A DNA stretch of 64,000 bases from Ectothiorhodospira magna (GCF_900110965.1 NZ_FOFO01000012.1:1-64000), one strand, 5' to 3'. Shown: positions 46,925 through 59,584, counted from the first letter of the stretch. The notes: generated by a model from the sequence alone, not told the origin. A program made the numbers and translations.

Positions 46925-47932
46925 GTCTAAGGAAGTGCTGAACAAAAGGGCGTTTTCGGTATCCCAGCGTGCCGGAACAGGTTCTTCACCACGTGGAACG
47001 GATGCTCAACGATCGCCCGCACCTGCGCCTTGGAACGCTCTTCGGCACGGGCCGCGTCACGTGCGGGTCCCTCCGGCAGCTTGCGCACCTCGCTGCGTTT
47101 CTTGGCAATGACGAAACTGAGGTCTCGGTCCTGGATCTCCGCACGCTTCTCGAGACCAATGTACCCAGCATCCGCATGCACGCTGCTCTCCTCACCATGC
47201 AGGAGGTTCGCGGCCTGCGAGATGTCGCTGACGTTCGCGGCCGTGCCGACGACCGTGTGTACCAGTCCCGACACCGCATCGACACCGATGTGTGCCTTCA
47301 TGCCAAAGTGCCACTCGTTCCCCTTCTTGGTCTGGTGCATCTCCGGATCCCGCGCCTTTGCTCGGTTCTTGGTCGACGGCGGTGCCGCGATGATCGTGGC
47401 GTCCACGATCGTCCCCTCGCGCAACAGCAGACCTTGGGCTGCCAGATGACCCTGGATCGCCTCGAAGATCACCCGGGTCAACTCATGCTTCTCCAGCAGA
47501 CGACGGAAGTGGAGCAGCGTGGTCGCGTCCGGAGCTCCCTCGCGGCTCAGATCAATCCCGACAAAGGCCCGGATCGACTGGCTGTCGTACACCGCGTCCT
47601 CGGTCGCCTCGTCGGCCAATCCGAAACACTGCTGCACGACGTACATGCGCAGCATGCGTTCGATCCCGATCGGCGGCCGGCCCCGTTTCCCCTTCGGGTA
47701 GAACGGCTCAATCTGCTCGACCAGCAGCGACCAAGGCGTCGCCGCTTCGATCTGCTCCAGAAAGCGCTCTCGGCGCGTCCGCTTCTTCTTGGCGGCGAAC
47801 TCCAACTCGGAAAAGCCCATCTGCTTCATGCACTTGCCTCCGGATTGCCTGGTCGCCATTATCTCATGGACACTCGGTCCAAGCACTCGCTGAGGCGCTG
47901 CGGGGCGAAATTAAATCAGCGTTTCCTTAGAC
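46925..47932 (-). mobile_element. IS5-family insertion sequence
   Basis: About 1.0 kb bounded by terminal inverted repeats: GTCTAAGGAAGTGCTGA at 46925-46941, matched at 15 of 17 positions by the reverse complement of 47916-47932 (TCAGCGTTTCCTTAGAC). No clear target-site duplication is seen outside these ends, which suggests deletion next to the element. It carries one transposase gene and adjoins the truncated carotenoid oxygenase gene. Confidence 0.85.
46927..47829 (-). CDS. IS5-family DDE transposase, shortened C-terminus
   Basis: 300 residues from ATG 47829 (MKQMGFSELEFAAKKKRTRRERFL), with GGAGG upstream. Catalytic acidic residues are in the TIVDATIIAAP segment, HADAGYIG and AIVEHPFHVVKNLF, so the DDE triad is present. 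The last residues, after NLFRHAG, are IPKTPFCSALP and end inside the terminal repeat; relatives continue about 35-40 residues with a GLAKNxAQL segment. This copy may therefore be a deletion derivative. A longer frame to 47886 has a weaker start. Confidence 0.88.
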   Translation of the reverse strand: MKQMGFSELEFAAKKKRTRRERFLEQIEAATPWSLLVEQIEPFYPKGKRGRPPIGIERMLRMYVVQQCFGLADEATEDAVYDSQSIRAFVGIDLSREGAPDATTLLHFRRLLEKHELTRVIFEAIQGHLAAQGLLLREGTIVDATIIAAPPSTKNRAKARDPEMHQTKKGNEWHFGMKAHIGVDAVSGLVHTVVGTAANVSDISQAANLLHGEESSVHADAGYIGLEKRAEIQDRDLSFVIAKKRSEVRKLPEGPARDAARAEERSKAQVRAIVEHPFHVVKNLFRHAGIPKTPFCSALP

Positions 47933-48334
47933 GTGTCCTCCTCCTTTCCCAGGCTTTGCCTGGCGCAACTGGAGTTACCCCGCATCCATGCCACCCGATG
48001 CGGTGGACGGGACTATCGTTACGTCTACGGAACCGGCAACCATGTCCCCGGGGCGCTGATGGATGAACTGGTGAAGCTGGATGTCGGACGCGGCACGCAC
48101 CTGACCTGGAGCGAAGCCGACGGCTACCCCGGCGAACCGGTGTTCGTGCCCAGACCCGGCGCCACCGAGGAGGACGATGGCGTGCTGCTGAGCGTGATCC
48201 TGGACGCCGCCGCCGGCACCAGTCACCTGCTGATCCTGGATGCCCGCACCCTGGAGGAACGGGCGCGGGCCACCCTGCCCATCCCCCTGCCCTTCGGCTT
48301 TCACGGAGCGTTCCTGCCCGATCACGCCGGGTAG
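47933..48334 (+). pseudogene. C-terminal fragment of a carotenoid oxygenase
   Basis: About 130 residues that match only the end of carotenoid cleavage dioxygenases (RPE65 family): LELPRIHATRCGGRDYRYVYG, GEPVFVPRPGATEEDDGVLLSVILDA, LLILDARTLEERARATLPIPLPFGFHGAFLP, including the last iron-ligand histidine in FGFHG. Full proteins are around 480 residues and need four histidines, so this piece cannot be active. It starts immediately at the right end of the IS, and no N-terminal part is found on the other side, so the 5' two-thirds were lost when the IS inserted or by later deletion. Confidence 0.85.
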
Positions 48335-48353
48335 GTGGCGTTTGCAAACGGGG

Positions 48354-48716
48354 TCAGGAAACGAATTTCTCAATCACGCTGTCCGCCCCGATCAGGGGGA
48401 GAATGCGGACCAGCACCTGATCCATTACGCCGTTCTCGGCCTTGGTGATGAAATCGGCTTTCCGGTCTTTCCAGGACAGGGTCTGGATCAGGCTTGACGC
48501 GACTACGGAAGGCTTGTCCAGATTACTCACGGGAACCTCGGTGGCAGTACCGCGAATGCTTGTGCTGATTGGGCAGCAGATCAGCAATCCAGTCTGCCCG
48601 TTGTACTGCCTGGATGACAATACCAGCGCTGGTCGGTATTTTCCGATCTCCTTGCCCTTGGTGGGCTCGAAGTCCAGCCAGACAATATCGTTTTGATCAG
48701 GAACGTACTGAACCAT
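48354..48716 (-). CDS. mazF: MazF-family mRNA interferase toxin
   Basis: 120 residues from ATG 48716. Typical MazF sequence: VPDQNDIVWLDFEPTKGKEIGKYRPALVLS (the loop binding RNA), LLICCPISTSIRGTATEVPVS, VVASSLIQTLSW (active-site region) and a C-terminal helix. MazF cuts mRNA at short sites when MazE is degraded. Its ATG shares one base with the mazE stop (TGATG), a coupled start. Confidence 0.93.
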   Translation of the reverse strand: MVQYVPDQNDIVWLDFEPTKGKEIGKYRPALVLSSRQYNGQTGLLICCPISTSIRGTATEVPVSNLDKPSVVASSLIQTLSWKDRKADFITKAENGVMDQVLVRILPLIGADSVIEKFVS

Positions 48717-48976
48717 CAATCCCCCACCTCGGCCGAGGAGGGTCGGGCAAGCTCGTCCGCGTGAGCACCATGGGCATCAAGCCCTTTCAGCAGCTCGGCT
48801 TCCGAGAAGGGAAGGTTGACCTTGCGCGGCGCCTTCTCGGCAGCCTCGATCACAATTTTTCCGGCCTTCACATCAATGGTGATCGGGCTGGAAATGTCCA
48901 GTTTGGCTTGAGCCAAAATCTTGCTGGACAGGCGCACAGCCGCGCTGTTTCCCCAACGCTTGATTTGGCTTTGCAT
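48716..48976 (-). CDS. mazE: MazE-family antitoxin
   Basis: 86 residues from ATG 48976 (MQSQIKRWGNSAAVRLS), the standard start of the AbrB-type swapped-hairpin DNA-binding domain; an eight-codon extension upstream is rejected. The C-terminal acidic tail (FSEAELLKGLDAHGAHADELARPSSAEVGD) should bind MazF. The near-consensus promoter at 49018-49046 lies directly upstream and would be autoregulated by the complex. Confidence 0.93.
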   Translation of the reverse strand: MQSQIKRWGNSAAVRLSSKILAQAKLDISSPITIDVKAGKIVIEAAEKAPRKVNLPFSEAELLKGLDAHGAHADELARPSSAEVGD

Positions 48977-49017
48977 ATCACCCCCCCGGCCAACCGCCAT
49001 GGACGCACAATGGGCCT

Positions 49018-49046
49018 ACCATAGTCGGCATGAAAACAGGTGTCAA
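49018..49046 (-). promoter_or_regulatory. Sigma-70 promoter of mazEF
   Basis: Read on the minus strand: -35 TTGACA (perfect), 17 bp spacer, -10 TATGGT. The palindrome ACATATGT adjoins the -35 on its upstream side and could be part of the MazE operator. Start codon of mazE is 42 bases downstream of the -10. Confidence 0.75.
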
Positions 49047-49098
49047 CATATGTATCTACCTGCCAGACAGATTTCAATTCCCGCAATCCTGACAACGG

Positions 49099-49130
49099 TT
49101 GTGGGATGAAAATAAAGTTTCATCCCACAC
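49099..49130. repeat. 26 bp repeated sequence, copy 2, forming a perfect 12 bp palindrome
   Basis: TGTGGGATGAAA (49100-49111), a 6-base centre, then TTTCATCCCACA (49118-49129): a perfect inverted repeat. It lies between the mazEF promoter and the end of glmS. The left 26 bp recur at 46744-46769. No T-run follows on either strand, so a simple terminator is unlikely. Confidence 0.75.
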
Positions 49131-49154
49131 AAATAGGACCGAAGACGCCGCCCC

Positions 49155-50987
49155 CTACTCCACCGTCACTGACTTGGCCAGGTTACGGGGCTGGTCCACG
49201 TCGGTGCCCTTGAGCACGGCGGTGTGATAGGCCAGCAGTTGCAGGGGGATGGTGTGGATGATGGGGGACAGCCAGTCGTCCACCGGCGGCACCGCCAGGC
49301 TCTGGATGGCGCCGTCGTGACCCAGGGCTTCCACGTCGTCGGTAAAGACCAGCAGATGACCACCCCTGGCCCGGACTTCTTCCAGGTTGGACTTGAGCTT
49401 TTCAAGCAGGGCGTTGTTGGGAGCGACCACCACCACGGGCATGTCCGCGTCCACCAGGGCCAGGGGGCCATGCTTGAGTTCGCCGGCGGGATAAGCCTCG
49501 GCGTGGATGTAGGAGATTTCCTTGAGCTTGAGGGCACCTTCCAGGGCAATGGGGTAATGGCAGCCCCGCCCCAGGAACAGGGCGTGCTGCTTTTCCACCA
49601 GGCTCATGGCCAGGCGTTCGATGGGCGCGTCCAGATGAAGCACCTTTTCCATCACCGCCGGCAGGGTGCGGAGCTGTTCCACGAAATGCCGGATGCGGGC
49701 GGCATCCAGGCCGTGATGACGGCCCAGGGCCAGGACCAGCAGGAACAGGGCCACCAGCTGGGTGGTGAAAGCCTTGGTGGAGGCCACGCCGATCTCCGGC
49801 CCGGCATGGGTCATGAGGACCATGTCGGACTCTCGCACCAGGGAGCTTTCCGGCACGTTGCAGATGGCCAGGGCGCCCAGGTAGTCATCTTCCCGGGCCT
49901 GCCGCAGGGCGGCCAGGGAGTCGGCGGTCTCGCCGGACTGGGAGATGGTCAGCAACAGGCAGTCGGGCAGTACGGCATGGCGGCGATAGCGGAATTCACT
50001 GGCCACTTCCACCCGGCAGGGCAGACCCAGTAGACCCTCGATCCAGTAGCCGGCCACCATGCCCGCGTGGTAGCTGGTGCCGCAGGCCAGGATCTGCAAC
50101 GACTTCACCCGCTTGAGCAGGGCCTCGGAGTCAGGGCCCAGGATGCCTTCCAGCACCCCGTCACCGGACAGGCGGCCCTCCAGGGTTTCGGCCACGGCCC
50201 GGGGCTGTTCGTGGATCTCCTTGAGCATGAAGTGCCGATAGCGGCCCCGGTCGGCGGCCCCGGCAGTGAGGCTGCTTTCGGTGAGTGGCCGTTCCACCGG
50301 CTGCAGTTCGGCGTTGAAAAGTCGCACCTGATCCCGGCGCAGCTCCGCCAGATCACCGTTTTCCAGATAGATGAAACGCTGGGTCACCGGCAGCATGGCC
50401 TGGATGTCCGAGGCGATGAAGTGCTCGCCAATGCCCACGCCGATGATGAGCGGGCTGCCCTGGCGCACGGCGATGAGGCGGTCGGGCTGATCGCGGGCGA
50501 TCACGCCCAGGGCGTAGGCGCCGGTGAAGTGGGTCACCGCCCGTTGCACCGATTCCAGCAGATCCAGCCCCTGGAGGCAGTAGTCCATGATCTGGTGGGC
50601 GATCACCTCGGTGTCGGTGTCCGAGGTGAAGGTGTAGCCCTTGGCCTTGAGTTCACCGCGGATCTCGGCGTAGTTCTCGATGATGCCGTTGTGGACCACG
50701 GCAATGTGGTCACGGCTCATGTGAGGGTGGGCGTTGTATTCGGTGGGGCTACCGTGGGTGGCCCAGCGGGTGTGGGCGATGCCCAGGGTGCCGCGCAGGC
50801 CGTCACCGGCCAGGCGCTGGGCGAGGGCTTCCACCTTGCCCACGGCCCGTTCCCGCTGCAGGCCGGCATCCGGGTTCAGGACCACCAGACCGGCGGAGTC
50901 GTAGCCGCGGTATTCCAGGCGGCGCAGACCTTCGATCAGGATGGGTTCCACATCACGCTGGGCGATGGCGCCGATGATTCCGCACAT
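49155..50987 (-). CDS. glmS: Glutamine-fructose-6-phosphate aminotransferase
   Basis: 610 residues, normal length. Makes glucosamine-6-phosphate for peptidoglycan and lipopolysaccharide. The N-terminal glutaminase domain starts with the catalytic MCGIIGA (Cys2 nucleophile after Met removal) and has HTRWATHGSP and HNGIIENYAEIR. Two SIS sugar-isomerase domains follow (LACGTSYHAGMVAGYWIE; SQSGETADSLAALR; EVGVASTKAF-like PEIGVASTKAFTTQ), and the end is DQPRNLAKSVTVE. It lies downstream of glmU, the usual order. Confidence 0.97.
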   Translation of the reverse strand: MCGIIGAIAQRDVEPILIEGLRRLEYRGYDSAGLVVLNPDAGLQRERAVGKVEALAQRLAGDGLRGTLGIAHTRWATHGSPTEYNAHPHMSRDHIAVVHNGIIENYAEIRGELKAKGYTFTSDTDTEVIAHQIMDYCLQGLDLLESVQRAVTHFTGAYALGVIARDQPDRLIAVRQGSPLIIGVGIGEHFIASDIQAMLPVTQRFIYLENGDLAELRRDQVRLFNAELQPVERPLTESSLTAGAADRGRYRHFMLKEIHEQPRAVAETLEGRLSGDGVLEGILGPDSEALLKRVKSLQILACGTSYHAGMVAGYWIEGLLGLPCRVEVASEFRYRRHAVLPDCLLLTISQSGETADSLAALRQAREDDYLGALAICNVPESSLVRESDMVLMTHAGPEIGVASTKAFTTQLVALFLLVLALGRHHGLDAARIRHFVEQLRTLPAVMEKVLHLDAPIERLAMSLVEKQHALFLGRGCHYPIALEGALKLKEISYIHAEAYPAGELKHGPLALVDADMPVVVVAPNNALLEKLKSNLEEVRARGGHLLVFTDDVEALGHDGAIQSLAVPPVDDWLSPIIHTIPLQLLAYHTAVLKGTDVDQPRNLAKSVTVE

Positions 50988-51120
50988 GGTGGGTCTATCC
51001 CTCTGCTGGTCTTCGGGTCCCTCTCCGAGCCGGTGGGGTCGGAGCGAGGGGTGGTTTGACGGGGTGGCCGAATTTTTGTGTACGGCTACCGTCCACTCGG
51101 GGAAGAAGGGCGTTTTCTAC

Positions 51121-52485
51121 TCAGCGCTTCTTCACCGGCCGCTGCCAATCCGGGCGGGTTTCCTGGGGGGCGCGGGTCAGGGTGAGCTGGCCCGGCGGGG
51201 CCGGCTGGTTGATGGTGGAACCGGCGCCGATGGTGGCACCCTCACCGATGGTGACCGGGGCCACCAGGGCGGTGTTGGAGCCGATGAAGGCGTGGTCGCC
51301 GATCACCGTCTGGTGCTTGTTCACCCCGTCGTAGTTGCAGGTGATGGTGCCGGCACCGATGTTGACCTGGCGGCCCACCCGGGTATCGCCCACGTAGCTC
51401 AGGTGGTTGATCTTGCTGCCCTGCCCCACCCGGCTCTTCTTGATCTCGACAAAATTGCCCACATGCACCCCGTCGTCCAGTTCGGTGCCGGGCCGCAGAC
51501 GGGCGAAGGGACCGATGGTGCAACCGGGGCCGATGCGGGCATCCTCGATCACGCTGTGGGCGCGGATCACCGCACCAGGACCCACATGGGCATGGGTCAA
51601 CACGCAGTGAGGGCCGATATGCGCCCCCTCCCCCAGCACCACATGACCTTCCAGGATCACGTTGACGTCCAGGGTGACATCCCGGGCGGCGGTGACGGTG
51701 CCGCGGATGTCCAGCCGGGCGGGGTCCATGACGGTGACGCCGGCGCGCATCAGGGCCTCGGCCTGACGCCGCTGATACAGGCGTTCCATGGCCGCCAGTT
51801 GCACCCGGTCGTTGATGCCCATGAACCCATCGGCATCCGTGGCCGGGATCACGGTCACCGGGGCGCCTTCGGCCACCGCCAGACCGATGCAGTCGGTGAG
51901 ATACAGCTCACCCTGGGCGTTGTCCGGCGAGAGCTGGTCCAGCCAGCCCGTCAGGGCGGCGCGACGGGCCGCCATGAAACCGGTGTTGACCTCGTTCACG
52001 GCCTGCTCGCTGGCGTCGGCATCCTTCTGCTCGACGATGCGCAAGGGCCTGCCCTGGTCATCGCGGATGATGCGACCATAGCCGGTGGGGTCCGGCAGGA
52101 TCATGGACTGCACCGCCAGGGCGTGGTGGTCCAGGCCGTCCAGCAGGGCCTGTAGATTGGCGGCACCCACCAGGGGGACATCGCCGTAGAGGATCAGCAC
52201 CCGGTCATCGGGACCGGCCACCGGCAGGGCCTGGGCCACGGCGTGGCCGGTACCCCGCTGCTCCCGCTGTTCCACCCAGGTGACGGGGGCGTCGGCCAGT
52301 CGCTCACGGACCTGATCGCCGCCATGGCCATGGACCACCGCAAGCCGGTCGGGCCTGAGTGAGCGCGCGGTATCGATCACGTGGGAAAGGAGTGGGCGTC
52401 CGCCCAGGGGATGCAGCACCTTGGGCAGTGCTGATCGCATGCGTGTGCCTTGCCCGGCGGCAAGGATGATGATGGTGGTTGCCAT
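51121..52485 (-). CDS. glmU: Bifunctional GlcNAc-1-P uridyltransferase / GlcN-1-P acetyltransferase
   Basis: 454 residues from ATG 52485; a GTG two codons upstream is less likely. Pyrophosphorylase domain: [26 protein letters not shown] with the GxGTRM and KxLHP signatures, YGDVPL and EVNTGFM. The C-terminal half is a left-handed beta-helix of hexapeptide repeats ([66 protein letters not shown]). It produces UDP-GlcNAc together with GlmS product from the adjacent gene. Confidence 0.97.
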   Translation of the reverse strand: MATTIIILAAGQGTRMRSALPKVLHPLGGRPLLSHVIDTARSLRPDRLAVVHGHGGDQVRERLADAPVTWVEQREQRGTGHAVAQALPVAGPDDRVLILYGDVPLVGAANLQALLDGLDHHALAVQSMILPDPTGYGRIIRDDQGRPLRIVEQKDADASEQAVNEVNTGFMAARRAALTGWLDQLSPDNAQGELYLTDCIGLAVAEGAPVTVIPATDADGFMGINDRVQLAAMERLYQRRQAEALMRAGVTVMDPARLDIRGTVTAARDVTLDVNVILEGHVVLGEGAHIGPHCVLTHAHVGPGAVIRAHSVIEDARIGPGCTIGPFARLRPGTELDDGVHVGNFVEIKKSRVGQGSKINHLSYVGDTRVGRQVNIGAGTITCNYDGVNKHQTVIGDHAFIGSNTALVAPVTIGEGATIGAGSTINQPAPPGQLTLTRAPQETRPDWQRPVKKR

Positions 52486-52520
52486 GGTCACCCGCAGGTC
52501 CTGCCTTGGGTTATGCGCGC

Positions 52521-52556
52521 AAACGAAAACACGGCCATGCCGATGGCATGGCCGTG
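52521..52556 (-). terminator. Rho-independent terminator of the atp operon
   Basis: Minus strand: stem CACGGCCATGCC, loop ATC, perfectly paired GGCATGGCCGTG, then TTTTCGTTT. It lies just after atpC and before glmU, so glmU-glmS probably needs its own promoter or readthrough. Confidence 0.88.
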
Positions 52557-52573
52557 GGTTTCCTGGATAGTGC

Positions 52574-53002
52574 TTACTGGTTGGTGTTCTTGCGCAACTT
52601 CTGGATCATGCGCAGGCGCGCCGCGGCCTCGATCAACTCCGACTGTGCCTTGGCATAGTCGAAATCGGCCCTGCGGTTGGCCAGGGCATCTTCCGCCCGC
52701 TGCTTGGCTTCCAGGGCCTCGGCCTCGTCCAGATCCTTGGCACGAACCGCCGTGTCCGCCAGTACAGTCACCACATGGGGCTGCACTTCCAGCAGACCAC
52801 CGGAGATGAAGATGTGATGCTCTTCTCCGGAATCGGACACCCTGACCCGGATTTCACCGGGCTTGAGCAATGCCACGAACTGGGAGTGACGAGGCAAAAT
52901 ACCCACCTCGCCCTGTTCTGCCGGCGCCACCAGCATGTGAGCCGTACCGGAGTAGATGGACTCCTCCGCGCTCACAATATCGACGTGAAACGTCATAGCC
53001 AT
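52574..53002 (-). CDS. atpC: ATP synthase epsilon subunit
   Basis: 142 residues. Regulatory subunit of the F1 stalk. N-terminal beta-sandwich ([49 protein letters not shown]) and C-terminal two-helix domain ([18 protein letters not shown]...[13 protein letters not shown]). Last of the eight structural atp genes; 15 bp after atpD. ATG 53002 preferred over the next in-frame ATG (52996). Confidence 0.97.
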   Translation of the reverse strand: MAMTFHVDIVSAEESIYSGTAHMLVAPAEQGEVGILPRHSQFVALLKPGEIRVRVSDSGEEHHIFISGGLLEVQPHVVTVLADTAVRAKDLDEAEALEAKQRAEDALANRRADFDYAKAQSELIEAAARLRMIQKLRKNTNQ

Positions 53003-53017
53003 GGGGTGCCCCCGATT

Positions 53018-54412
<1,395 letters not shown>

Positions 54413-54444
54413 CTAGTCTCTCAAATCTTGAACCGGGGTCGGCC

Positions 54445-55305
54445 TCAGACCGCTGCGGCGCCGCCGACGATCTCGGAGATCTCTTGGGTAATGGCTGCCT
54501 GGCGGGCCTTGTTGTAGACCAGCTGCAGCTCATGGATGAGATCCCCGGCGTTGTCGGTGGCGGACTTCATGGCCACCATGCGGGCAGCCATTTCACAGGC
54601 AACGTTCTCGACCACCGCCTGATAGATCACCGACTCGATGTACCGGGTCAGCAGCGTATCCAGTACCGGCACGGTGTCCGGTTCGTAGATGTAATCCCAG
54701 TGATGCTTGAGCGCCTGCTCGCCGGTCGGCACGATGGGCAGCAGGGTGGTGACCTTGGGCTGTTGGCTCATGGTGTTGACGAACTCGTTTTCCATCAGGA
54801 TCAGCCGATCGATACGACCTTCGTCGTAGTGATTCAGCATGACCTTGACGGTGCCGATGAGGTCATTCAACCGGGGCCGGTCGCCCAGGTTGCCCACATT
54901 GGCCACGACTTCGCCACCAAGGCGCCGGAAGAATCCGAGCGCCTTGTTGCCGATCAGGCACAACTCGATCTCCGCGCCCTGATTGCGCCATTCGGTCATG
55001 GTCTGCACGGTCTTCTTGAACAGGTTGATGTTCAAGCCGCCGCACAGGCCGCGATCGGTGGAGACGACGATGATACCCACCCGCTTGACCTCGCGTTCCT
55101 CCAGGTAGGGGTGCCGGTATTCGGCATGGGCCATCGCCACGTGCCCCATTACCTGACGGATCTTGTCGGCATAGGGGCGGGTCGCCAGCATGCGGTCCTG
55201 CGCCTTGCGCATCTTGCTGGCGGCCACCATCTCCATGGCCTTGGTGATCTTCTGAGTATTCTTGATACTCTTGATCTGGCCGCGGATCTCTTTTGCGCCT
55301 GCCAT
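54445..55305 (-). CDS. atpG: ATP synthase gamma subunit
   Basis: 286 residues. Central rotor shaft: N-terminal helix [34 protein letters not shown] and C-terminal helix [44 protein letters not shown] are both conserved. DRGLCGGLN is the signature region. It follows atpA by 14 bp. Confidence 0.97.
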   Translation of the reverse strand: MAGAKEIRGQIKSIKNTQKITKAMEMVAASKMRKAQDRMLATRPYADKIRQVMGHVAMAHAEYRHPYLEEREVKRVGIIVVSTDRGLCGGLNINLFKKTVQTMTEWRNQGAEIELCLIGNKALGFFRRLGGEVVANVGNLGDRPRLNDLIGTVKVMLNHYDEGRIDRLILMENEFVNTMSQQPKVTTLLPIVPTGEQALKHHWDYIYEPDTVPVLDTLLTRYIESVIYQAVVENVACEMAARMVAMKSATDNAGDLIHELQLVYNKARQAAITQEISEIVGGAAAV

Positions 55306-55319
55306 AAGTCAGCTCCCGG

Positions 55320-56861
55320 TTACCAGCTGTGGTTTGCCTTGAAGTCTTCCAGGGCAGCCTTCATGCCGGCCTGGATCTCATCGCTGTAGTCGCCCTTCTC
55401 ATTGATCTTGGCGAGCAGTTCCGCCTGGCTGGAGCGCAGGTAGTCGTGCAGGGCGTGTTCAAAGTCCACCACCTTCTTCACGTCCACGTCGTCCAGGTAG
55501 CCTTGTTCGGCGGCATACAGGGAGAAGCCCATCTCGGCAATGGAGAGCGGGGCATACTGCTTCTGCTTCATGAGTTCCATGACCCGCTGGCCACGCTCCA
55601 GCTGTCTGCGGGTGGCCTCGTCCAGGTCGGAGGCAAACTGCGAGAACGCAGCCAGCTCGCGATACTGGGCCAGGGCCAGACGCACACCACCACCCAGCTT
55701 CTTGATGATCTTGGTCTGGGCTGCACCACCCACACGGGACACGGACAGACCGGCGTTGATGGCCGGACGGATACCCGAGTTGAACAGGTCGGTTTCCAGG
55801 AAGATCTGACCGTCGGTGATGGAGATCACGTTGGTGGGCACGAAGGCCGACACGTCACCCGCCTGGGTTTCGATGATGGGCAGGGCGGTCAGGGAGCCGG
55901 TCTTGCCCTTCACTTCGCCATTGGTGAAGGCTTCCACGTACTCGGCGTTGACGCGGGAGGCACGCTCCAGCAGACGGGAGTGCAGGTAGAAGACGTCACC
56001 CGGATAGGCTTCACGGCCCGGCGGACGGCGCAGCAGCAGGGAGACCTGACGGTAGGCCCAGGCCTGCTTGGTGAGGTCGTCGTAAATGATCAGGGCGTCT
56101 TCACCGCGGTCACGGAAGTACTCGCCCATGGCGCAACCGGCGTAGGGGGCGATGTACTGCATGGCGGCGGAGTCGGAGGCGGTGGCGGCGACGATGATGG
56201 TGTGATCCATCGCGCCATGCTCTTCCAGCTTGCGCACCACGTTGGCAATGGAGGAGGCCTTCTGGCCCACTGCCACGTAGATACACTTGATGCCGGTACC
56301 CTTCTGGTTGATGATCGCGTCGACGGCCACGGCGGTCTTGCCAGTCTGGCGGTCGCCGATGATCAGCTCACGCTGACCCCGACCAATGGGCACCATGGCG
56401 TCGATGGCCTTCAGACCGGTCTGCACCGGCTGGTCCACGGATTTACGGTCGATCACGCCAGGGGCAATCTTTTCAATGGGAGAGCTGTGAGGGGTCTCGA
56501 TGGCGCCCTTGCCGTCGATGGCCAGGCCCAGGGAGTTCACCACGCGACCCAGCAGGGCCTCGCCCACCGGGACTTCCAGAATACGGCCAGTACAACGGGC
56601 GGTGTCACCTTCCTTGATGTGCTTGTAGTCACCCAGCACCACGGCGCCCACGGAGTCCCGCTCCAGGTTCAGGGCCATGCCGAAGGTGTTGCCGGGGAAC
56701 TCGATCATTTCACCCTGCATGACATCGGCCAGACCGTGCAGGCGGACGATACCATCGGACAGGCTGACCACGGTGCCCTCGGTGCGTGCTTCCGCCGCGG
56801 ACTCGTAGCTCTTGATGCGCTGGCTGATCAGTTCACTGATTTCAGACGGGTTGAGTTGCAT
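55320..56861 (-). CDS. atpA: ATP synthase alpha subunit
   Basis: 513 residues. Non-catalytic nucleotide-binding F1 subunit. Starts [20 protein letters not shown] (the usual start), Walker [14 protein letters not shown], signature [17 protein letters not shown] with the conserved arginine, and ends with [12 protein letters not shown] long antisense open frame (55329-56933, plus strand) is a codon-bias artefact. Confidence 0.98.
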   Translation of the reverse strand: MQLNPSEISELISQRIKSYESAAEARTEGTVVSLSDGIVRLHGLADVMQGEMIEFPGNTFGMALNLERDSVGAVVLGDYKHIKEGDTARCTGRILEVPVGEALLGRVVNSLGLAIDGKGAIETPHSSPIEKIAPGVIDRKSVDQPVQTGLKAIDAMVPIGRGQRELIIGDRQTGKTAVAVDAIINQKGTGIKCIYVAVGQKASSIANVVRKLEEHGAMDHTIIVAATASDSAAMQYIAPYAGCAMGEYFRDRGEDALIIYDDLTKQAWAYRQVSLLLRRPPGREAYPGDVFYLHSRLLERASRVNAEYVEAFTNGEVKGKTGSLTALPIIETQAGDVSAFVPTNVISITDGQIFLETDLFNSGIRPAINAGLSVSRVGGAAQTKIIKKLGGGVRLALAQYRELAAFSQFASDLDEATRRQLERGQRVMELMKQKQYAPLSIAEMGFSLYAAEQGYLDDVDVKKVVDFEHALHDYLRSSQAELLAKINEKGDYSDEIQAGMKAALEDFKANHSW

Positions 56862-56874
56862 ATTTCGAATCCTC

Positions 56875-57411
56875 TTAGCGGCTCAGATTGGAGGCCAGGC
56901 GCGTCAAGCGCCCACGGACTGAGCCATCGATGACCAGATCTCCCGCGCGGATGATGGCGCCGCCGATGAGGCTGTCGTCCACTTCGCAGACCAGCTCCAC
57001 TTCCTTGCCGAGCCGCTTTTTCAGGGCAGCGGCGATGGACTTTTGCTGTTCTGCGTCCACCGCCTGGGCGGAAATTACGGTGGCTTCCACCTTGTTTTCG
57101 GCGGCGGCACGCATCACCTCAAACAGGGCGGTAATCTCCGGCAGCAGCGCCAGCCGGCCATTTTCCGCCAGCAGGCGGATAAAGTTCTGGCCGCTGTCAT
57201 CCACCTTGCCCTTGCACACATCAAGAAAGGCCTTGGCGATCGTCTCGCGGGTGAGTTTGGGGCTGTCGAGTAAGGCGCGCATGTTCGGGTCGTGGGCGAC
57301 CGCCGACATGAAGGCCAGCTGGTCGGACCAGCCGGCCAGCTTGCCGGCATCCCGCGCAACCTCGAACACCGCCTTGGCATAGGGCCTTGCGGCCGTCGTG
57401 TTTTCAGACAT
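56875..57411 (-). CDS. atpH: ATP synthase delta subunit
   Basis: 178 residues. Peripheral-stalk subunit. Helical N-terminal domain starting with [20 protein letters not shown]-terminal beta region [39 protein letters not shown] is the OSCP/delta signature. 13 bp before atpA. Confidence 0.97.
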   Translation of the reverse strand: MSENTTAARPYAKAVFEVARDAGKLAGWSDQLAFMSAVAHDPNMRALLDSPKLTRETIAKAFLDVCKGKVDDSGQNFIRLLAENGRLALLPEITALFEVMRAAAENKVEATVISAQAVDAEQQKSIAAALKKRLGKEVELVCEVDDSLIGGAIIRAGDLVIDGSVRGRLTRLASNLSR

Positions 57412-57421
57412 GGCGGCTCAC

Positions 57422-57892
57422 CTAGATCTGGCTCACCAGGTCTTTGATCACCTGATTGTGGGCCTTGGCGTCGATTTCCTTCTTCAGGATGCGTTCAGCG
57501 CCGGAGATGGCCAGGGTACCCACCTGCTTGCGCAGTTCTTCACGGGCACGAATGACCTCCTGGTCGATCTCGGACTGGGCCGCCACCTTGATGCGATCGC
57601 CTTCCTGGCGGGCGGTGTCCTTGGCGGACTCCACGATCTCGTTGGCCCGCTTCTGGGCCATGGCGACGATGTCTGCGGCCTGCTGCTTGGCCTCCTGAAG
57701 AACCTTCTTGGCTCTTTCCTCGGCAAGCTGCTGCTCATGCTTGCCACGCTCGGCAGCGGCGAGGCCATCGGCAATCTGCTTCTGACGCTCCTGCATCGCC
57801 TTGATGATGGGGGGCCACACATACTTCATTGTGACCCACACCAACATGGCGAAGGTGATCATCTGGCCGAGCAGCGTGAGATTGATATTCAC
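57422..57892 (-). CDS. atpF: ATP synthase b subunit
   Basis: 156 residues. One membrane helix ([29 protein letters not shown]) with the MKYVWPPI motif, then a long charged coiled-coil forming the peripheral stalk. Length is the gammaproteobacterial standard. Confidence 0.97.
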   Translation of the reverse strand: MNINLTLLGQMITFAMLVWVTMKYVWPPIIKAMQERQKQIADGLAAAERGKHEQQLAEERAKKVLQEAKQQAADIVAMAQKRANEIVESAKDTARQEGDRIKVAAQSEIDQEVIRAREELRKQVGTLAISGAERILKKEIDAKAHNQVIKDLVSQI

Positions 57893-57950
57893 GTTGCTAC
57901 CTCCCCTTGAGACGGTTTAACGGATGGCATGCGCGGAAAAAATCCGTGCC

Positions 57951-58319
<369 letters not shown>

Positions 58320-58322
58320 TCA

Positions 58323-59111
<789 letters not shown>

Positions 59112-59483
59112 TTACTCGTTTGCACCGGACAGCATCGGCAGCAGCGCCAGCCAGAAAGCCATGAAACCGGCCATGTAAGTCAGGAACATGGGCAGGAAAT
59201 CCACTTTCAGCCACACGATTGCAACCACAAACAGGATGACGGTCAGGAGGATTTTTTGTGCCTCGCCGACATAAAAACTTTTCACGATGACCTTCGCCGG
59301 TTTTCCCCTTCGGCCGGAAAAGACACGCAGGGCAAAATAAGCTGTGGACAGCACACTGATCATGCCCCCCGTCAACGCGGACCAAGCGGCCTGTGGTCCG
59401 GCCAGCCCGAAGGCAATCAGCCATCCAGCCACCGCCACCGCCAATTGCAGACCAAGGACCAGTCCTGCGGTCCGGTTAATCAT
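59112..59483 (-). CDS. atpI: ATP synthase protein I
   Basis: 123 residues from ATG 59483 (MINRTAGLVLGLQLAVAVAGW). Four membrane helices; the second contains SALTGGMISVLSTAYFALRVF, characteristic of AtpI, which helps assemble the c-ring. First gene of the atp operon, directly downstream of the strong promoter at 59585-59613. Confidence 0.92.
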   Translation of the reverse strand: MINRTAGLVLGLQLAVAVAGWLIAFGLAGPQAAWSALTGGMISVLSTAYFALRVFSGRRGKPAKVIVKSFYVGEAQKILLTVILFVVAIVWLKVDFLPMFLTYMAGFMAFWLALLPMLSGANE

Positions 59484-59584
59484 GGTCGCTCCGGGCAAAC
59501 AGATTGTCTGACGTGTTGCTGATAATGAAGTTCACCCGTGGTTTCCGGCGCCGGCCCGTCATCCAAGGTCGACGGCAGCGGCGG

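Noticed and set aside
49099-49130. Palindrome as a CRISPR repeat
   Set aside because: Only two copies 2.3 kb apart, no regular spacers and no cas gene.
55329-56933. 534-codon plus-strand frame
   Set aside because: Antisense of atpA with the same biased composition.
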